From RGIG3701 sp031553595 (GTDB lineage Bacteria > Planctomycetota > Planctomycetia > Pirellulales > Thermoguttaceae): 64,000 nt of DNA. Position 1 is the first letter of the stretch. The number at the start of each line of letters is the position of its first letter. A program made the translations under genes and the position numbers. The notes below the pieces were generated by a model that was not told where the DNA came from, did no database searches, and saw only the letters and a list, made by a program, of their open reading frames with translations. This document shows positions 1 through 8,293 of the stretch, in pieces. The stretch covers positions 1-64,000 of the forward strand of contig JAVBLI010000036.1 in the NCBI GenBank assembly GCA_031553595.1, written 5' to 3'.

Positions 1-1
1 T

Positions 2-193
2 GAAAACCGCGTCAACCGCCCTCACGAAGACCGCCGCAAACTCCGCCGCTACCGCCGCCGCTGGAAAGTCGAACGCTCGAATTCGTGGCTGAAAAACTAC
101 CGTCGCGTCACCACCCGCTACGACCGCAGCATCGTCGCCTACCGCGGATTCGTCCGCATCGCCTGCATTTGTATCACCTTAATGAGGTTTTGA
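2..193 (+). CDS. IS5-family transposase, C-terminal part (runs off the left edge)
   Basis: Reading from base 2, an open frame runs into the window and stops at TGA 191-193. The peptide contains RRWKVERSNSWLKNYRRV, then TRYDRSI and an AYRGFVRIACICITL end. This is the usual C-terminal signature of IS5-family DDE transposases, where the glutamate in WKVER is the last catalytic acid. Only the last 63 residues are in the window, so I cannot tell whether the gene is intact or whether it is a split orfA/orfB type. The right inverted repeat should lie between about 194 and 285, but the left end is needed to recognise it. The next promoter begins only 92 bp downstream. Confidence 0.8.
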   Translation, partial: ENRVNRPHEDRRKLRRYRRRWKVERSNSWLKNYRRVTTRYDRSIVAYRGFVRIACICITLMRF

Positions 194-285
194 ACGGCGT
201 TTTAAATGTTTTATGGATGTCGGTAGATGCTCTAACGGCGTTTTTCTTGTTGCGCAAAACCAGATAATTCTTGCGTGGAACCAGA

Positions 286-314
286 TTGACAAGCGGGCGG
301 CCAACTGGCATAAT
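286..314 (+). promoter_or_regulatory. sigma70-type promoter for the sugar-catabolism block
   Basis: TTGACA at 286-291, a 17-bp spacer and CATAAT at 309-314 form a near-consensus promoter. It lies about 50 bp upstream of the first SDR start and just past the transposase remnant. Confidence 0.7.
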
Positions 315-365
315 AGACGTATCGACATTCGGCCATTCCCCCAACCACGCAAGGAGAAACGTATC

Positions 366-1142
366 ATGGAATTCGAAAATAAAGTCGCCCTGATTACCGG
401 TGCCACGGGCACGATCGGCAAGGAAATCGCCCGCCGGGTGATCGAGGAGGGCGGCAAGGCGTTCATTACCGACCTGGATCAGGCGAAGCTCGACTCGGTG
501 ACTGCGGAGCTGGGCCCGAGCTGTCGCGCGCTGGCGGCGGACTGCACGAAGGCTGCCCAGGTGGCGGCGGTCGTGAAGCAGTGCCAGGCGGATTTCGGCA
601 AGCGGATCGACGTGCTTGTGAACGTCGCGGGCGTCACGGGCAAGGGCGGGAAAATCGAGGATATCTCCGAGGAAACGTGGGATTTCGTGTATGCCGTCAA
701 TGTGAAGGGGACGTTTTTTTTCATCAAGGAAGTGATGCCGATCATGAAGGGGCAGGGCGGCGGGGCGATCGTGAATTTCTCGAGCAAATCGGGCAAAACC
801 GGCTCGGCCCTGATGAGTGCCTACAGTTCCGCGAAGGGGGCGATCATCACGCTCACCCAGGCGCTGGCCTTCGAAGTCGCGAAGCAGAACATCCGCGTCA
901 ACTGCGTCTGCCCGGGCATTACGGAAGCCACCGGCGTGTGGGACAATGTCTCTGCCGACTACGTCAACAACATGAAAATGCCGTTCGAGGAGATCGTCAA
1001 AACCTTCACGGCCAAAGTCCCCATGGGCCGCCTGGCGCACATCGCCGACGTGGTCAACGTCACCTGTTTCCTCGCCTCCGACCGCGCCGCCTACATGACC
1101 GGCCAGGCCATTAATATTACCGGCGGGAGGGAGATGCACTGA
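366..1142 (+). CDS. SDR-family NAD(P)-dependent oxidoreductase
   Basis: A 258-residue classical short-chain dehydrogenase/reductase, probably oxidising a sugar or sugar acid in the cytoplasm. The glycine-rich cofactor loop TGATGTIG is at residues 11-18, the active-site serine is near 139-140, and the YxxxK pair is Tyr153/Lys157. The C-terminal ITGGREMH is typical of the family. The start at 366 is chosen because AAGGAG at 351-356 sits 9 bp upstream and the MEFENKVALITG beginning matches SDRs; the upstream in-frame extension does not. It is the first gene of a rightward block containing a second SDR, a DeoC-like aldolase and a sugar kinase, which fits pentose or sugar-acid catabolism. The substrate is not readable from sequence. 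Confidence 0.88.
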   Translation: MEFENKVALITGATGTIGKEIARRVIEEGGKAFITDLDQAKLDSVTAELGPSCRALAADCTKAAQVAAVVKQCQADFGKRIDVLVNVAGVTGKGGKIEDISEETWDFVYAVNVKGTFFFIKEVMPIMKGQGGGAIVNFSSKSGKTGSALMSAYSSAKGAIITLTQALAFEVAKQNIRVNCVCPGITEATGVWDNVSADYVNNMKMPFEEIVKTFTAKVPMGRLAHIADVVNVTCFLASDRAAYMTGQAINITGGREMH

Positions 1143-1155
1143 CGCCTGCCGCTGA

Positions 1156-1269
1156 AATGGTGAATGGTGAATGGTTAATGGTAAATGACGCAAGTGATGT
1201 TCATTCCTAAAACCGACTTCCAGCACCGTATCTTACATTAACCATTCACCATTAACAATTTACCATTCC
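1156..1269. repeat. two-armed short tandem repeat hairpin (AATGGTG dialect)
   Basis: The left arm repeats AATGGTGAATGGTTAATGG and the right arm is its complement (TTAACCATTCACCATTAAC). The loop carries TGACGCAAGTGATG, a version of the GCAAGCGAG core shared by the arrays elsewhere in the window. It fills the gap between the SDR and the deoC-like gene. Confidence 0.7.
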
Positions 1270-1270
1270 C

Positions 1271-1951
1271 ATGCTTAACCGATATTTAGACCATGCCGTT
1301 CTTGTTCCCCAGATGACTCGCCAGCAGGCCCGCGAGTGGATCAAATCGGGGATTGATTATCAAGTAAAGAGTGTTTGTGTCCGTCCGTGCGACATTGACC
1401 TGGCGGTGGAGATGTGCCGTGGGACGCAAACGGAAGTGTCGTGCGTGCTGGGCTTTCCGCACGGCTGCGTGTGCACTGAGTCGAAGGCAGCCGAGGCCCG
1501 GCTGTACTGTGAAAAAGGCGTCGCGGAGATCGACATGGTCGCCAACTACGGCTGGATTCGCAGCGGCATGTGGGACGAGGTGCAGGCCGATATCAAGGCG
1601 GTGGTCGACGTGGCCCACGCCAAAAACGTGCTCGTGAAAGTGATTTTCGAAACCGCGCAGCTGACGCTTGAGGAAGTGGCGAGGGCGACGGAAGTGTCCA
1701 TCGCGGCGGGTGCTGATTTCGTCAAAACTTCGACCGGCTTCAACGGCGAAGGCGCCACCGAAGCGGCCGTCGAATGTATGCTCAAAACCGCAGCCGGTCG
1801 CATTAAAGTCAAGCCCTCCGGCGGGATTCGGGATGCCGCCCGCGCGAAAATGTTCGTCGACATGGGCGTTCATCGCCTTGGCGTCAACGGCTCCAGTTCC
1901 CCCGCCATCTGCGACGGCAGCGGCGGCACGGCATCCACCGGCAGCTATTGA
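1271..1951 (+). CDS. deoC: deoxyribose-phosphate aldolase (DeoC) family protein
   Basis: A 226-residue class I aldolase of the DeoC/TIM-barrel family, which cleaves deoxy-sugar phosphates through a Schiff base. FVKTSTGF places the Schiff-base lysine at Lys152; VKPSGGIR gives the second conserved lysine, Lys181; EIDMV gives Asp88, the proton-relay position. These are the three catalytic residues of the family. Length is normal. Unusually, it sits among SDR and FGGY kinase genes rather than with nucleoside phosphorylases, so its natural substrate may be a catabolic sugar phosphate and not deoxyribose 5-phosphate. No clear Shine-Dalgarno is seen because the start abuts a repeat array; the ATG at 1271 matches the family N-terminus (LDHAVL). 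Confidence 0.85.
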   Translation: MLNRYLDHAVLVPQMTRQQAREWIKSGIDYQVKSVCVRPCDIDLAVEMCRGTQTEVSCVLGFPHGCVCTESKAAEARLYCEKGVAEIDMVANYGWIRSGMWDEVQADIKAVVDVAHAKNVLVKVIFETAQLTLEEVARATEVSIAAGADFVKTSTGFNGEGATEAAVECMLKTAAGRIKVKPSGGIRDAARAKMFVDMGVHRLGVNGSSSPAICDGSGGTASTGSY

Positions 1952-1963
1952 ACGGGACTGCGT

Positions 1964-2090
1964 GTTAGGATATGGGATGTAGGATGTGGTGGATGGGTTT
2001 CGCGTCATACACTTTACAAAATAGCTCACCGAAACGCTTGCGATGATTGTCCATCGTCCATGCCATCCCCCACATCCTACATCCCACCCC
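1964..2090. repeat. two-armed short tandem repeat hairpin (GGATGTG dialect)
   Basis: The left arm has GGATATGGGATGTAGGATG units. The right arm is the complement (CACATCCTACATCCCACCCC). The loop contains CGCTTGCG, the reverse complement of the shared GCAAGCG core. A short TTGTCCATCGTCCATG stretch next to the right arm comes from a different dialect, so two dialects meet here. Confidence 0.65.
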
Positions 2091-2111
2091 ATTTCCACGA
2101 AAGGCACACGC

Positions 2112-2873
2112 ATGGACTTGCACCTGAAAAACAAAGTCGCCCTGGTCACCGGCGGGGCGAGCGGCTTGGGCGAGGCGATCGTTCGCATTCTGGCGGCGGA
2201 GGGGGCGAAGGTGGCCCTGAATTATCGCAGCCGGAAAGAGACCGCGGAAGCGCTGGCGGCCGAGTTGTCGGCGAAATACGCAACCACGGTGCGGGCGGTG
2301 TATGCCGACGTGGCCAGCGAGGCGGACGTGCACGCGATGCTTGAGGAAATCGAGGCGAAGCTCGGCCCGGTCGACATCGCCGTCAACAATGCCGCCTACT
2401 GCGCCAACCCCGAGTGCGCCGCCCTGTCCCTGGACGAATTTCGCAAGTGCGTCGACATCAATTTGCAGGGCATGTTCCTCGTTTGCCGCGAAACGGTGCG
2501 TCGGTTGCGTGCCCGCAAGTCGGCGGGGAATATCGTCAACATTTCCTCGCAGGCGGCAGTACGCGGCTCGCAGAACGGCAAGACCGCGTATGACATGACC
2601 AAGGCCGGCATGCTCGGCTTCACCCGCTCCCTGGCCCTGGAGACCGCGAAAGACGGCATCCTCGTCAACGCCGTGCTCCCCGGGTTGATGCACACCGACA
2701 TCATCGCCGCCGCGTATGAGGCAGAGCCGGAGCGGTTCAACAAGCGGGCGCCGCTGGGCCGAATCGCCCAGACCGCGGAAATCGCCCGCGTCGCTGTGTT
2801 CCTCTGTTCCGACGCCGCCAGCTACATGACCGGCACCACCATCGACGTCAGCGGCGGAATGGCAATGCATTAG
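2112..2873 (+). CDS. SDR-family NAD(P)-dependent oxidoreductase
   Basis: A 253-residue classical SDR, paralogous to but distinct from the SDR at 366. The cofactor loop TGGASGLG is at residues 13-20, the NNAA motif at 92-95, the catalytic serine near 145, and Tyr160/Lys164 form YxxxK. It ends in SGGMAMH, close to the other SDR's tail. The 2112 start is preferred because AAAGG lies just upstream and LKNKVALVTGG is the canonical SDR beginning. Between a DeoC-like aldolase and an FGGY kinase, it probably oxidises or reduces a sugar intermediate of the same pathway. Specificity is unknown. Confidence 0.87.
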   Translation: MDLHLKNKVALVTGGASGLGEAIVRILAAEGAKVALNYRSRKETAEALAAELSAKYATTVRAVYADVASEADVHAMLEEIEAKLGPVDIAVNNAAYCANPECAALSLDEFRKCVDINLQGMFLVCRETVRRLRARKSAGNIVNISSQAAVRGSQNGKTAYDMTKAGMLGFTRSLALETAKDGILVNAVLPGLMHTDIIAAAYEAEPERFNKRAPLGRIAQTAEIARVAVFLCSDAASYMTGTTIDVSGGMAMH

Positions 2874-2876
2874 TGG

Positions 2877-2952
2877 GGTTTGTGGATTGTGGTTTGACGC
2901 AAGCGAGCTACTTTCCCCATCCACTAATCCCAATCCACAATCCACTAACCCT
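2877..2952. repeat. two-armed short tandem repeat hairpin (TGGATTG dialect)
   Basis: The left arm GTGGATTGTGG and the right arm of ATCCACTAATCC/AATCCACAATCC units flank TGACGCAAGCGAGCTAC. This is one of the clearest copies of the shared core. Confidence 0.7.
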
Positions 2953-2964
2953 ATCCCCACGCTC

Positions 2965-4506
2965 ATGCAAATCGGCATCGACATCGGATCGACCATGGTC
3001 AAAGCGGCGATTTTCGACTCGCAAGGCAAGGAACACGCCGTCGCGGCCCGGAAGATCGAACACATTTATCTCCATCCCGGTTGGACGGAAAACGACATGA
3101 ACGCCCTGTGGCACAGCGTCTGCGAGGTGCTGCGGGAGATTCTCGAGAAGTCGAAGGTCGCCCCGAAGGCCGTCGCGTGCGTGACCTGCACGGGCCATGG
3201 CAATGGGCTGTATCTCGTGGCCGACGACGGTCTTCCGGCTCGCAACGGCATCATTTCCTCCGACGCCCGCGCGCGAAAATATATCGAACAGTGGACGGCC
3301 GATGACGTGCTGGCAACGATTCTGCCCAAGACGATGCAGACCATCTGGCCCGCTCAGCCGAACGCACTGCTGCGGTGGATGATCGACAACGAGCCGGCGA
3401 CGATGGCCCGCGTGAAGTGGCTTTTCATGGCGAAGGACTACATCCGCTTCCGTCTCACGGGCGAGGCGTTCATGGAGCTTTCCGACATGTCGGGCACGAG
3501 CCTGATCGACGTCGGCAAGGGGGCGTATGATGATGAGGTGCTGGCCGTGTGGGGCCTCAGCGACTGGAAGCATATCATGCCGCCGCTGCGAAAATCGGGC
3601 GACATTTGCGGGCACGTCACGCCGGAAGCCGCGGCGCTAACCGGCCTTCACGCGGGCACGCCGGTGGCCGGGGGCATGTTCGAGATCGACGCCTGCGGGC
3701 TGGCCGTGGGCATGACCGACGAAAGCCGCTTCTGTATGGTCGCCGGCACGTGGGGCAACAACCAGTTCATCTCGAAAACGCCCGTCGCCGACCGCGACAT
3801 GTTCATGACGAGCTGCTACAGCATCGACGGCTATTACCTCATGCTCGAGGGCAGCGCCACCTCGGCCAGCAATCTCGAATGGTTTGTTTCGCAGTTTTTC
3901 GAGAGCGACCGTGAGCTCTTGAAACTCCGCGGCATGACGAAAAGCATCTACGACCATTGCAGCGATCTGGTCGCGGAGACGAAGCCGACCGACGCGGGCA
4001 TCATTTTCCTTCCGTACCTTTACGGCAACCCGGTGAGCCTCGACGCCAAGGCGTGTCTGTTCGGCATGGACGGGCGGCACACACGCTCACACGTCATGCG
4101 GGCCGTGTTCGAGGGCATCGTGTTCGGTCACCGCTGGCACTTCCAGCGGCTCATGCGGTTCTGCAAAAAGCCGGAATCTATTCGCCTCACCGGCGGCGCG
4201 GTGAATAGTGCGGTCTGGGCTCAGATGTTCGCGGACGTGTTCCAGATGCCGGTGGAAATCCCGGCGGGCACGGAGCTCGGCTGTTTCGGCGCGGCGATCT
4301 GCGGCACCGTGGCCTCCGGCGTGTATCCGACCTACGAAGCCGCGTGCGACGCTATGGTCGTGATCGACCGCCGATTCGAGCCGAATGCGGAATATGCTGG
4401 AATTTACGATGCGAAATACCGCCATTATTTGAAATTGCTCGAAACGCTCGCCCCGGTGTGGGGGCAGTTGGCGATGGATCCTGAGCAATCGATCATCGAT
4501 AATTGA
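2965..4506 (+). CDS. FGGY-family carbohydrate kinase, LyxK-like
   Basis: A 513-residue sugar kinase of the FGGY family that should phosphorylate a keto-sugar with ATP in the cytoplasm. The N-terminal phosphate-binding motif IGIDIGSTMVKAA (residues 3-15), the HPGWTENDMNALW segment (37-49) and the TCTGHGNGLYLV/GIISSDARA region (75-102) resemble L-xylulose kinase (LyxK) more than XylB. Length matches the family. The ATG at 2965 begins the conserved domain; the upstream frame crosses repeat DNA. Its neighbours, a DeoC-like aldolase and two SDRs, support dehydrogenation, phosphorylation and aldol cleavage of one sugar. The last residues (SIIDN) are encoded by DNA that looks like one arm of the intergenic TTGATAA repeats. 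Confidence 0.85.
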   Translation: MQIGIDIGSTMVKAAIFDSQGKEHAVAARKIEHIYLHPGWTENDMNALWHSVCEVLREILEKSKVAPKAVACVTCTGHGNGLYLVADDGLPARNGIISSDARARKYIEQWTADDVLATILPKTMQTIWPAQPNALLRWMIDNEPATMARVKWLFMAKDYIRFRLTGEAFMELSDMSGTSLIDVGKGAYDDEVLAVWGLSDWKHIMPPLRKSGDICGHVTPEAAALTGLHAGTPVAGGMFEIDACGLAVGMTDESRFCMVAGTWGNNQFISKTPVADRDMFMTSCYSIDGYYLMLEGSATSASNLEWFVSQFFESDRELLKLRGMTKSIYDHCSDLVAETKPTDAGIIFLPYLYGNPVSLDAKACLFGMDGRHTRSHVMRAVFEGIVFGHRWHFQRLMRFCKKPESIRLTGGAVNSAVWAQMFADVFQMPVEIPAGTELGCFGAAICGTVASGVYPTYEAACDAMVVIDRRFEPNAEYAGIYDAKYRHYLKLLETLAPVWGQLAMDPEQSIIDN

Positions 4507-4534
4507 CAATCCATTTTTTATAAGGACATACGTC

Positions 4535-5776
4535 ATGAAAAAGACGACTGTTTTTCTTTGTGCCGCGCTGCTGGCAGCGATGTGTTTTTCGGTGCCGTGC
4601 CGTGGTGAGGAAGCCGCTGCGGACACGTCGGCCGGGAAGGACAAAATCACCGTGGCGTGTTATTATTTCCCGAACTATCACCTCGGCGACCCGCGGAATG
4701 TGGCGATGGAGGGCAAGGGTGAGGACTGGTCGGAGTGGGAGTTGGTGAAGGCCGCCACGCCGCGATTCGAGGGGCATCATCAGCCCAACGTGCCGCTCTG
4801 GGGGTATGTCGACGAGAAAGACCCGAAGGTGATGGCGATGAAAATCAAGGCCGCGACCGACCATGGCGTGGACGTTTTCATTTTCGACTGGTATTATTTC
4901 GAAGACGGTCCGTTCCTCAACCGCTGCCTGGACGAGGGGTTCCTTAAGGCCGAGAACACGAACGATCTGAAGTTCGCGCTGATGTGGGCCAACCACGACT
5001 GGCTCGAAATTCAGCCCTACACGGTCGGCACGCCGCACCAACTGCGCTTCCCCGGCAAGGTTTCGCCCGAGAAATTCGACGAAATCTGCAACCACGTCAT
5101 CCGCGATTATTTCCTGAAGCCGAACTACTGGAAAATCGATGGCAAGCCGTATTTCTCGATTTACGACATCCAGAAATTCGCGGAAAATTTTGGCTCCCTC
5201 GAGGCCACGCTCGCGGCGATGCAGCGGATGGATGAAAAAGCGAAGGCGGCGGGACTGCCCGGCGTGCACTGGAATCTCGTCGCGTGGGGCAGTCCGATTC
5301 TGCCCGTGGAAAACTCGCCGCCGGATGTGGCGGGGCTGGTCAAGGCGCTGCCGTTCGACTCGACCACCTCGTACGTGTGGATTCATCACGTCGGCCTGGG
5401 CGAGCTGCAAACCGATTTCAATCACGTCCGCGACGTCTATTTCGGCCACTGGCGCCACGCAAAATCGCATTACGGCGTTCCCTATTATCCGAACGCCTCA
5501 ATGGGGTGGGACCCCAGCCCCCGCACGAACCAGGCCACGCAGTTCGGCAATTTCGGCTATCCTTACATGAACACGATCGGCAACAACACGCCCGAAAATT
5601 TCAAAGCGGCTCTGCAAATGATCAGAGACGAAATGCTCGCCGACCCCAATGGCCCCCGCATCATGAACATCAACTGCTGGAACGAATGGACCGAGGGCAG
5701 CTACCTCGAACCCGACACCGTCCATGGCACGAAATACCTCGAAGCGGTACGCGACGTGTTTAAAATTGACGATTGA
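4535..5776 (+). CDS. secreted GH99-like / WbsX-type protein
   Basis: A 413-residue exported protein. A signal peptide of about 23 residues (MKKTTVFLCAALLAAMCFSV..) is followed by the GH99-like (WbsX) domain: ACYYFPNYH near residue 46, DVFIFDWYYF near 112, and the characteristic WNEWTEGSYLEPD near the C terminus. Relatives are endo-mannosidase-like enzymes or glycan-biosynthesis proteins of uncertain activity. With a signal peptide and glycosidase neighbours, a glycoside-degrading role outside the cytoplasm is more likely, but this is inferred. It starts 28 bp after the kinase, preceded by a weak TAAGGA. The C-terminal KIDD is encoded by the beginning of a TTGACAA repeat arm. Confidence 0.75.
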   Translation: MKKTTVFLCAALLAAMCFSVPCRGEEAAADTSAGKDKITVACYYFPNYHLGDPRNVAMEGKGEDWSEWELVKAATPRFEGHHQPNVPLWGYVDEKDPKVMAMKIKAATDHGVDVFIFDWYYFEDGPFLNRCLDEGFLKAENTNDLKFALMWANHDWLEIQPYTVGTPHQLRFPGKVSPEKFDEICNHVIRDYFLKPNYWKIDGKPYFSIYDIQKFAENFGSLEATLAAMQRMDEKAKAAGLPGVHWNLVAWGSPILPVENSPPDVAGLVKALPFDSTTSYVWIHHVGLGELQTDFNHVRDVYFGHWRHAKSHYGVPYYPNASMGWDPSPRTNQATQFGNFGYPYMNTIGNNTPENFKAALQMIRDEMLADPNGPRIMNINCWNEWTEGSYLEPDTVHGTKYLEAVRDVFKIDD

Positions 5777-5857
5777 CAATGGATAATTGACAATTATCGC
5801 AAGCGAGCCACTGGCCTGATAATTAACACGACGCAGGCAATCATCAATTATCAATTT
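5763..5857. repeat. two-armed short tandem repeat hairpin (TTGACAA/TTGATAA dialect)
   Basis: The left arm ATTGACGATTGACAATGG continues with ATAATTGACAATTA. The right arm is ATCATCAATTATCAATTT. The loop carries CGCAAGCGAGCCACTGGCC and then ACACGACGCAG. The left arm overlaps the last codons of the GH99-like gene. Confidence 0.75.
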
Positions 5858-5879
5858 CCCCTAACCCCCAACCCCAGTT

Positions 5880-6920
5880 ATGCAAGCAATCGTTTATTAT
5901 GCCCCGGGCGATATCCGTGTGGAAGACATTCCGAAACCCTCGTGCGGTCCCGGCGAGCTGCTGGTGCGGGTCGATGCCTGCGCAGTGTGCGGAACGGACC
6001 TGAAAAGCCGATATCACGGCAACCCTCGCATCAAGGCGCCGCTGGTGATGGGGCATGAGTTTACGGGCGTGATCAAAGAGATTTCGCCGTCGGCGGTGGG
6101 GGAGTGGCAAATCGGCGACCGGGTGGTGATGGCCACCAGCGTTTCGTGCGGCGAGTGTGTTTACTGTCAGCGCGGCTGGCGGAATCTTTGTGCGAACCTC
6201 GCGCCGATGAGTTTTTCGTATCCCGGCGGCATGGCGGAATACACAGCCATCCCAGCCCTGGCGCTGCGGGGCGGGCATGTCATTAAGGTGCCCGCGGGCG
6301 TCCCGGCGATTCACGCGGCGCTGGCCGAGCCGGTCAGTTGTGCGGTGAATTCTGTCGAGCAGTGTAACATCCAGCCCGGCGACACGGTGCTGGTGATGGG
6401 TGCCGGGCCGATGGGGCTTTTGAACGCCGTGGTCGCGCGAGCGGCGGGCGCTGCGAAAATTCTCATGTCGGAGCTGAATCCGTATCGGCGTCAGCAGGCG
6501 GCGCAATTCGATCTGGACCGCATCATCGACCCGGCTGCGGAAAATCTCGCAGAGATCGTGAAATCCGAAACCGGCGGTCTCGGCGCGGATGTCGTCATCG
6601 TCGCCGCCCCGGCTGCCGCCCCGCAGGAGGAAGCCATCAGCCTGGTGCGAAAACGCGGTACGGTCTGCCTCTTCGCGTCGCTGCCCGTGGGCAAAAGCAT
6701 GCTTTCGCTCGACAGTCGGCCCATCCATTACGGCGAGCTTCGCGTCACCGGTTCCAGCGATTCCACGCCCGAGCATGTCCGCAAAGCCGTCGAACTGCTC
6801 GCGTCGCATGCCATCCCCGCCGACAAAATCGCGTCGCACACGCTGCCGCTTTCCGAAATCGAACAAGCCTTCGCCCTGATGCAAACCGGCGAGGCGCTGC
6901 GCGTCGTGCTAACCAATTGA
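5880..6920 (+). CDS. zinc-dependent medium-chain alcohol dehydrogenase (sorbitol/threonine dehydrogenase type)
   Basis: A 346-residue MDR-family dehydrogenase, probably oxidising a sugar alcohol or sugar with NAD(P) in the cytoplasm. The catalytic zinc ligands are Cys37 (VCGTD) and His59-Glu60 (GHE). The structural zinc is held by Cys90, Cys93, Cys96 and Cys104 in CGECVYCQRGWRNLC. The Rossmann glycine motif GAGPMG is at 174-179. Length is normal. It lies between two repeat arrays in the sugar block. No strong Shine-Dalgarno is visible, but the start matches family N-termini. The substrate cannot be assigned. Confidence 0.87.
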   Translation: MQAIVYYAPGDIRVEDIPKPSCGPGELLVRVDACAVCGTDLKSRYHGNPRIKAPLVMGHEFTGVIKEISPSAVGEWQIGDRVVMATSVSCGECVYCQRGWRNLCANLAPMSFSYPGGMAEYTAIPALALRGGHVIKVPAGVPAIHAALAEPVSCAVNSVEQCNIQPGDTVLVMGAGPMGLLNAVVARAAGAAKILMSELNPYRRQQAAQFDLDRIIDPAAENLAEIVKSETGGLGADVVIVAAPAAAPQEEAISLVRKRGTVCLFASLPVGKSMLSLDSRPIHYGELRVTGSSDSTPEHVRKAVELLASHAIPADKIASHTLPLSEIEQAFALMQTGEALRVVLTN

Positions 6921-6994
6921 CAATTGATAATTATCGCATGCGAGCCATTGGCCTCAAAATTTACACGACGCAGTTAATTATGAATTATCAATTT
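6914..6994. repeat. two-armed short tandem repeat hairpin (TTGACAA/TTGATAA dialect)
   Basis: The left arm CAATTGACAATTGATAATTA and right arm TTAATTATGAATTATCAATT flank CGCATGCGAGCCATTGGCC and ACACGACGCAG. The loop is almost the same as in the array at 5763, so the two look like recent copies. Confidence 0.75.
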
Positions 6995-7020
6995 TTTCCC
7001 AACCCCTTAAGGAGTTTCCC

Positions 7021-8166
7021 ATGAAAACGATTTACACTTTCCTTGCGATCATCGTCGCCGCCGTGGCGGTTCCGTTTGCCGCGGCTCAGGAACCGTTATT
7101 GAAGCCGACGAAGGCGATCGTGCTGCCCGAGGGCATGCTGCACCCGGACGGCATGGCGGTGTGCCCCAAGACGGGCGACATCATTCTCGCGATTCCGACC
7201 ATCGGCGATAAGGGCAACGCGTGGCTGCTGCGGATTGATGCGGACGACAACGTGACGAAATATTTCGAGTTGCAGGCCCACCCCGAGACCGGCCGTGTGA
7301 CGCCGCTGGGGATCGCCTTCGGGCCGGACGGCAACCTGTATATCGCCGACAGCCAGTGCCTGGGCGGCAATCCGAATCACAAGTCGCGCATCCTGCGGGT
7401 CGTGCACGAGAGCGGCAAGCCCGTGCGGGAAGAGACCGTCGTCACGGGCATCGTGCAGTCCAACGGCATCGAGGTTTTTAACAACAAAATTTACCTCGCC
7501 GAGACGCAGATCATGCCCGCGGTCGTTGAAATGCCCATGACCAGCGGCGTGTTCTGCTTCGATCTGGACGAGTTCAACCTCTACGCCGGCGGACGCCTTT
7601 TACGCCGGCCCACGCGGCAAATCGTCGACGTGCATACGGTCGAAGTGCTGCCTTATGGCCGCGACGCGCACTTCATTTTCAATTTCCAGACGGCCGACGC
7701 CGAGCGTGACGGCAAGCACACCGTGGGCGCCAACGGCATCGGCATGGCCGCCGACGGCACGCTCTACGTCGCGAACTTCGGCGACAAGAAAATCATTGAA
7801 ATCAAACTTGAAGCCGACGGCAAAACCGTCGCCTCCCACCGCGAATGCAACGACGGTACCGGCCCGCAGGAAAGCGTCGACGGCCTGAAAGTCTGCCCAA
7901 AAGGTTACATCTTTTTCGCCGACTACGTGGGCAACGCCGTGTGCGTGATGAACCCGAAGAACGGCAAAACGCTGCTGCTTGGCAAGAATGAACTGAACCC
8001 CGACGCGGAAGCGAAGCAGGCTGGGGCGCTGGATCGCTGCTCGGAAGTGTGCCTGCGCAACGGCAAGCTGTACGTCTCGAACATCGACCTCGAAACGCCC
8101 GACGCGCCACACACGATCAGTGTGTTCGACCTTTCGGAGCTGGATTTCGACGAGCTGCTGAAGTAA
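7021..8166 (+). CDS. secreted SMP-30/gluconolactonase-like beta-propeller protein
   Basis: A 381-residue protein with a cleavable signal peptide (MKTIYTFLAIIVAAVAVPFA ending near AAAQ) followed by repeated propeller blades. LGIAFGPDGNLYIADSQ (about residues 100-116) and NGIGMAADGTLYVANFGD (about 238-255) are typical of the SMP-30/gluconolactonase/NHL superfamily. It may hydrolyse a sugar lactone or bind a carbohydrate in the periplasm; the propeller fold alone does not settle this. TTAAGGAG at about 7007-7014 provides a good ribosome site. It lies in the rightward sugar block, after a dehydrogenase that could generate a lactone. Confidence 0.75.
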   Translation: MKTIYTFLAIIVAAVAVPFAAAQEPLLKPTKAIVLPEGMLHPDGMAVCPKTGDIILAIPTIGDKGNAWLLRIDADDNVTKYFELQAHPETGRVTPLGIAFGPDGNLYIADSQCLGGNPNHKSRILRVVHESGKPVREETVVTGIVQSNGIEVFNNKIYLAETQIMPAVVEMPMTSGVFCFDLDEFNLYAGGRLLRRPTRQIVDVHTVEVLPYGRDAHFIFNFQTADAERDGKHTVGANGIGMAADGTLYVANFGDKKIIEIKLEADGKTVASHRECNDGTGPQESVDGLKVCPKGYIFFADYVGNAVCVMNPKNGKTLLLGKNELNPDAEAKQAGALDRCSEVCLRNGKLYVSNIDLETPDAPHTISVFDLSELDFDELLK

Positions 8167-8167
8167 G

Positions 8168-8272
8168 TTGTAAGGTCAGCAGCCCGAAGCATAAGCGAGG
8201 ACCAATCGCCGCCGGGTGATTTGCCATTCCTTTGGCGTAATCCCTTGCTTACGCTGAGGGCTGTTGTTTCCC
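8168..8272. repeat. intergenic imperfect hairpin related to the core-containing arrays
   Basis: AGCAGCCCGAAGCATAAGCG on the left pairs imperfectly with CTTGCTTACGCTGAGGGCTG on the right, with GACCAATCGCCG in the loop. It resembles the GCAAGCGAG-core elements but lacks clear 7-8-nt tandem arms. Confidence 0.5.
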
Positions 8273-8293
8273 CCTGCCTACCACGGAGTTTTT

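Noticed and set aside
174..1226. Long antisense ORFs opposite real genes (for example 174-1226, 9839-11653, 13807-15651 and 56948-58783 on the minus strand)
   Set aside because: Their proteins are Arg/His-rich and without motifs, have no ribosome sites and mirror well-supported genes. GC-rich third positions create such shadow frames.
5763..5857. TTGACAAT-rich arrays as clusters of -35 promoter boxes
   Set aside because: The TTGACA matches come from the repeat unit, occur on both strands via the complementary arm, and lack consistently spaced -10 boxes. Other dialects contain no TTGACA at all.
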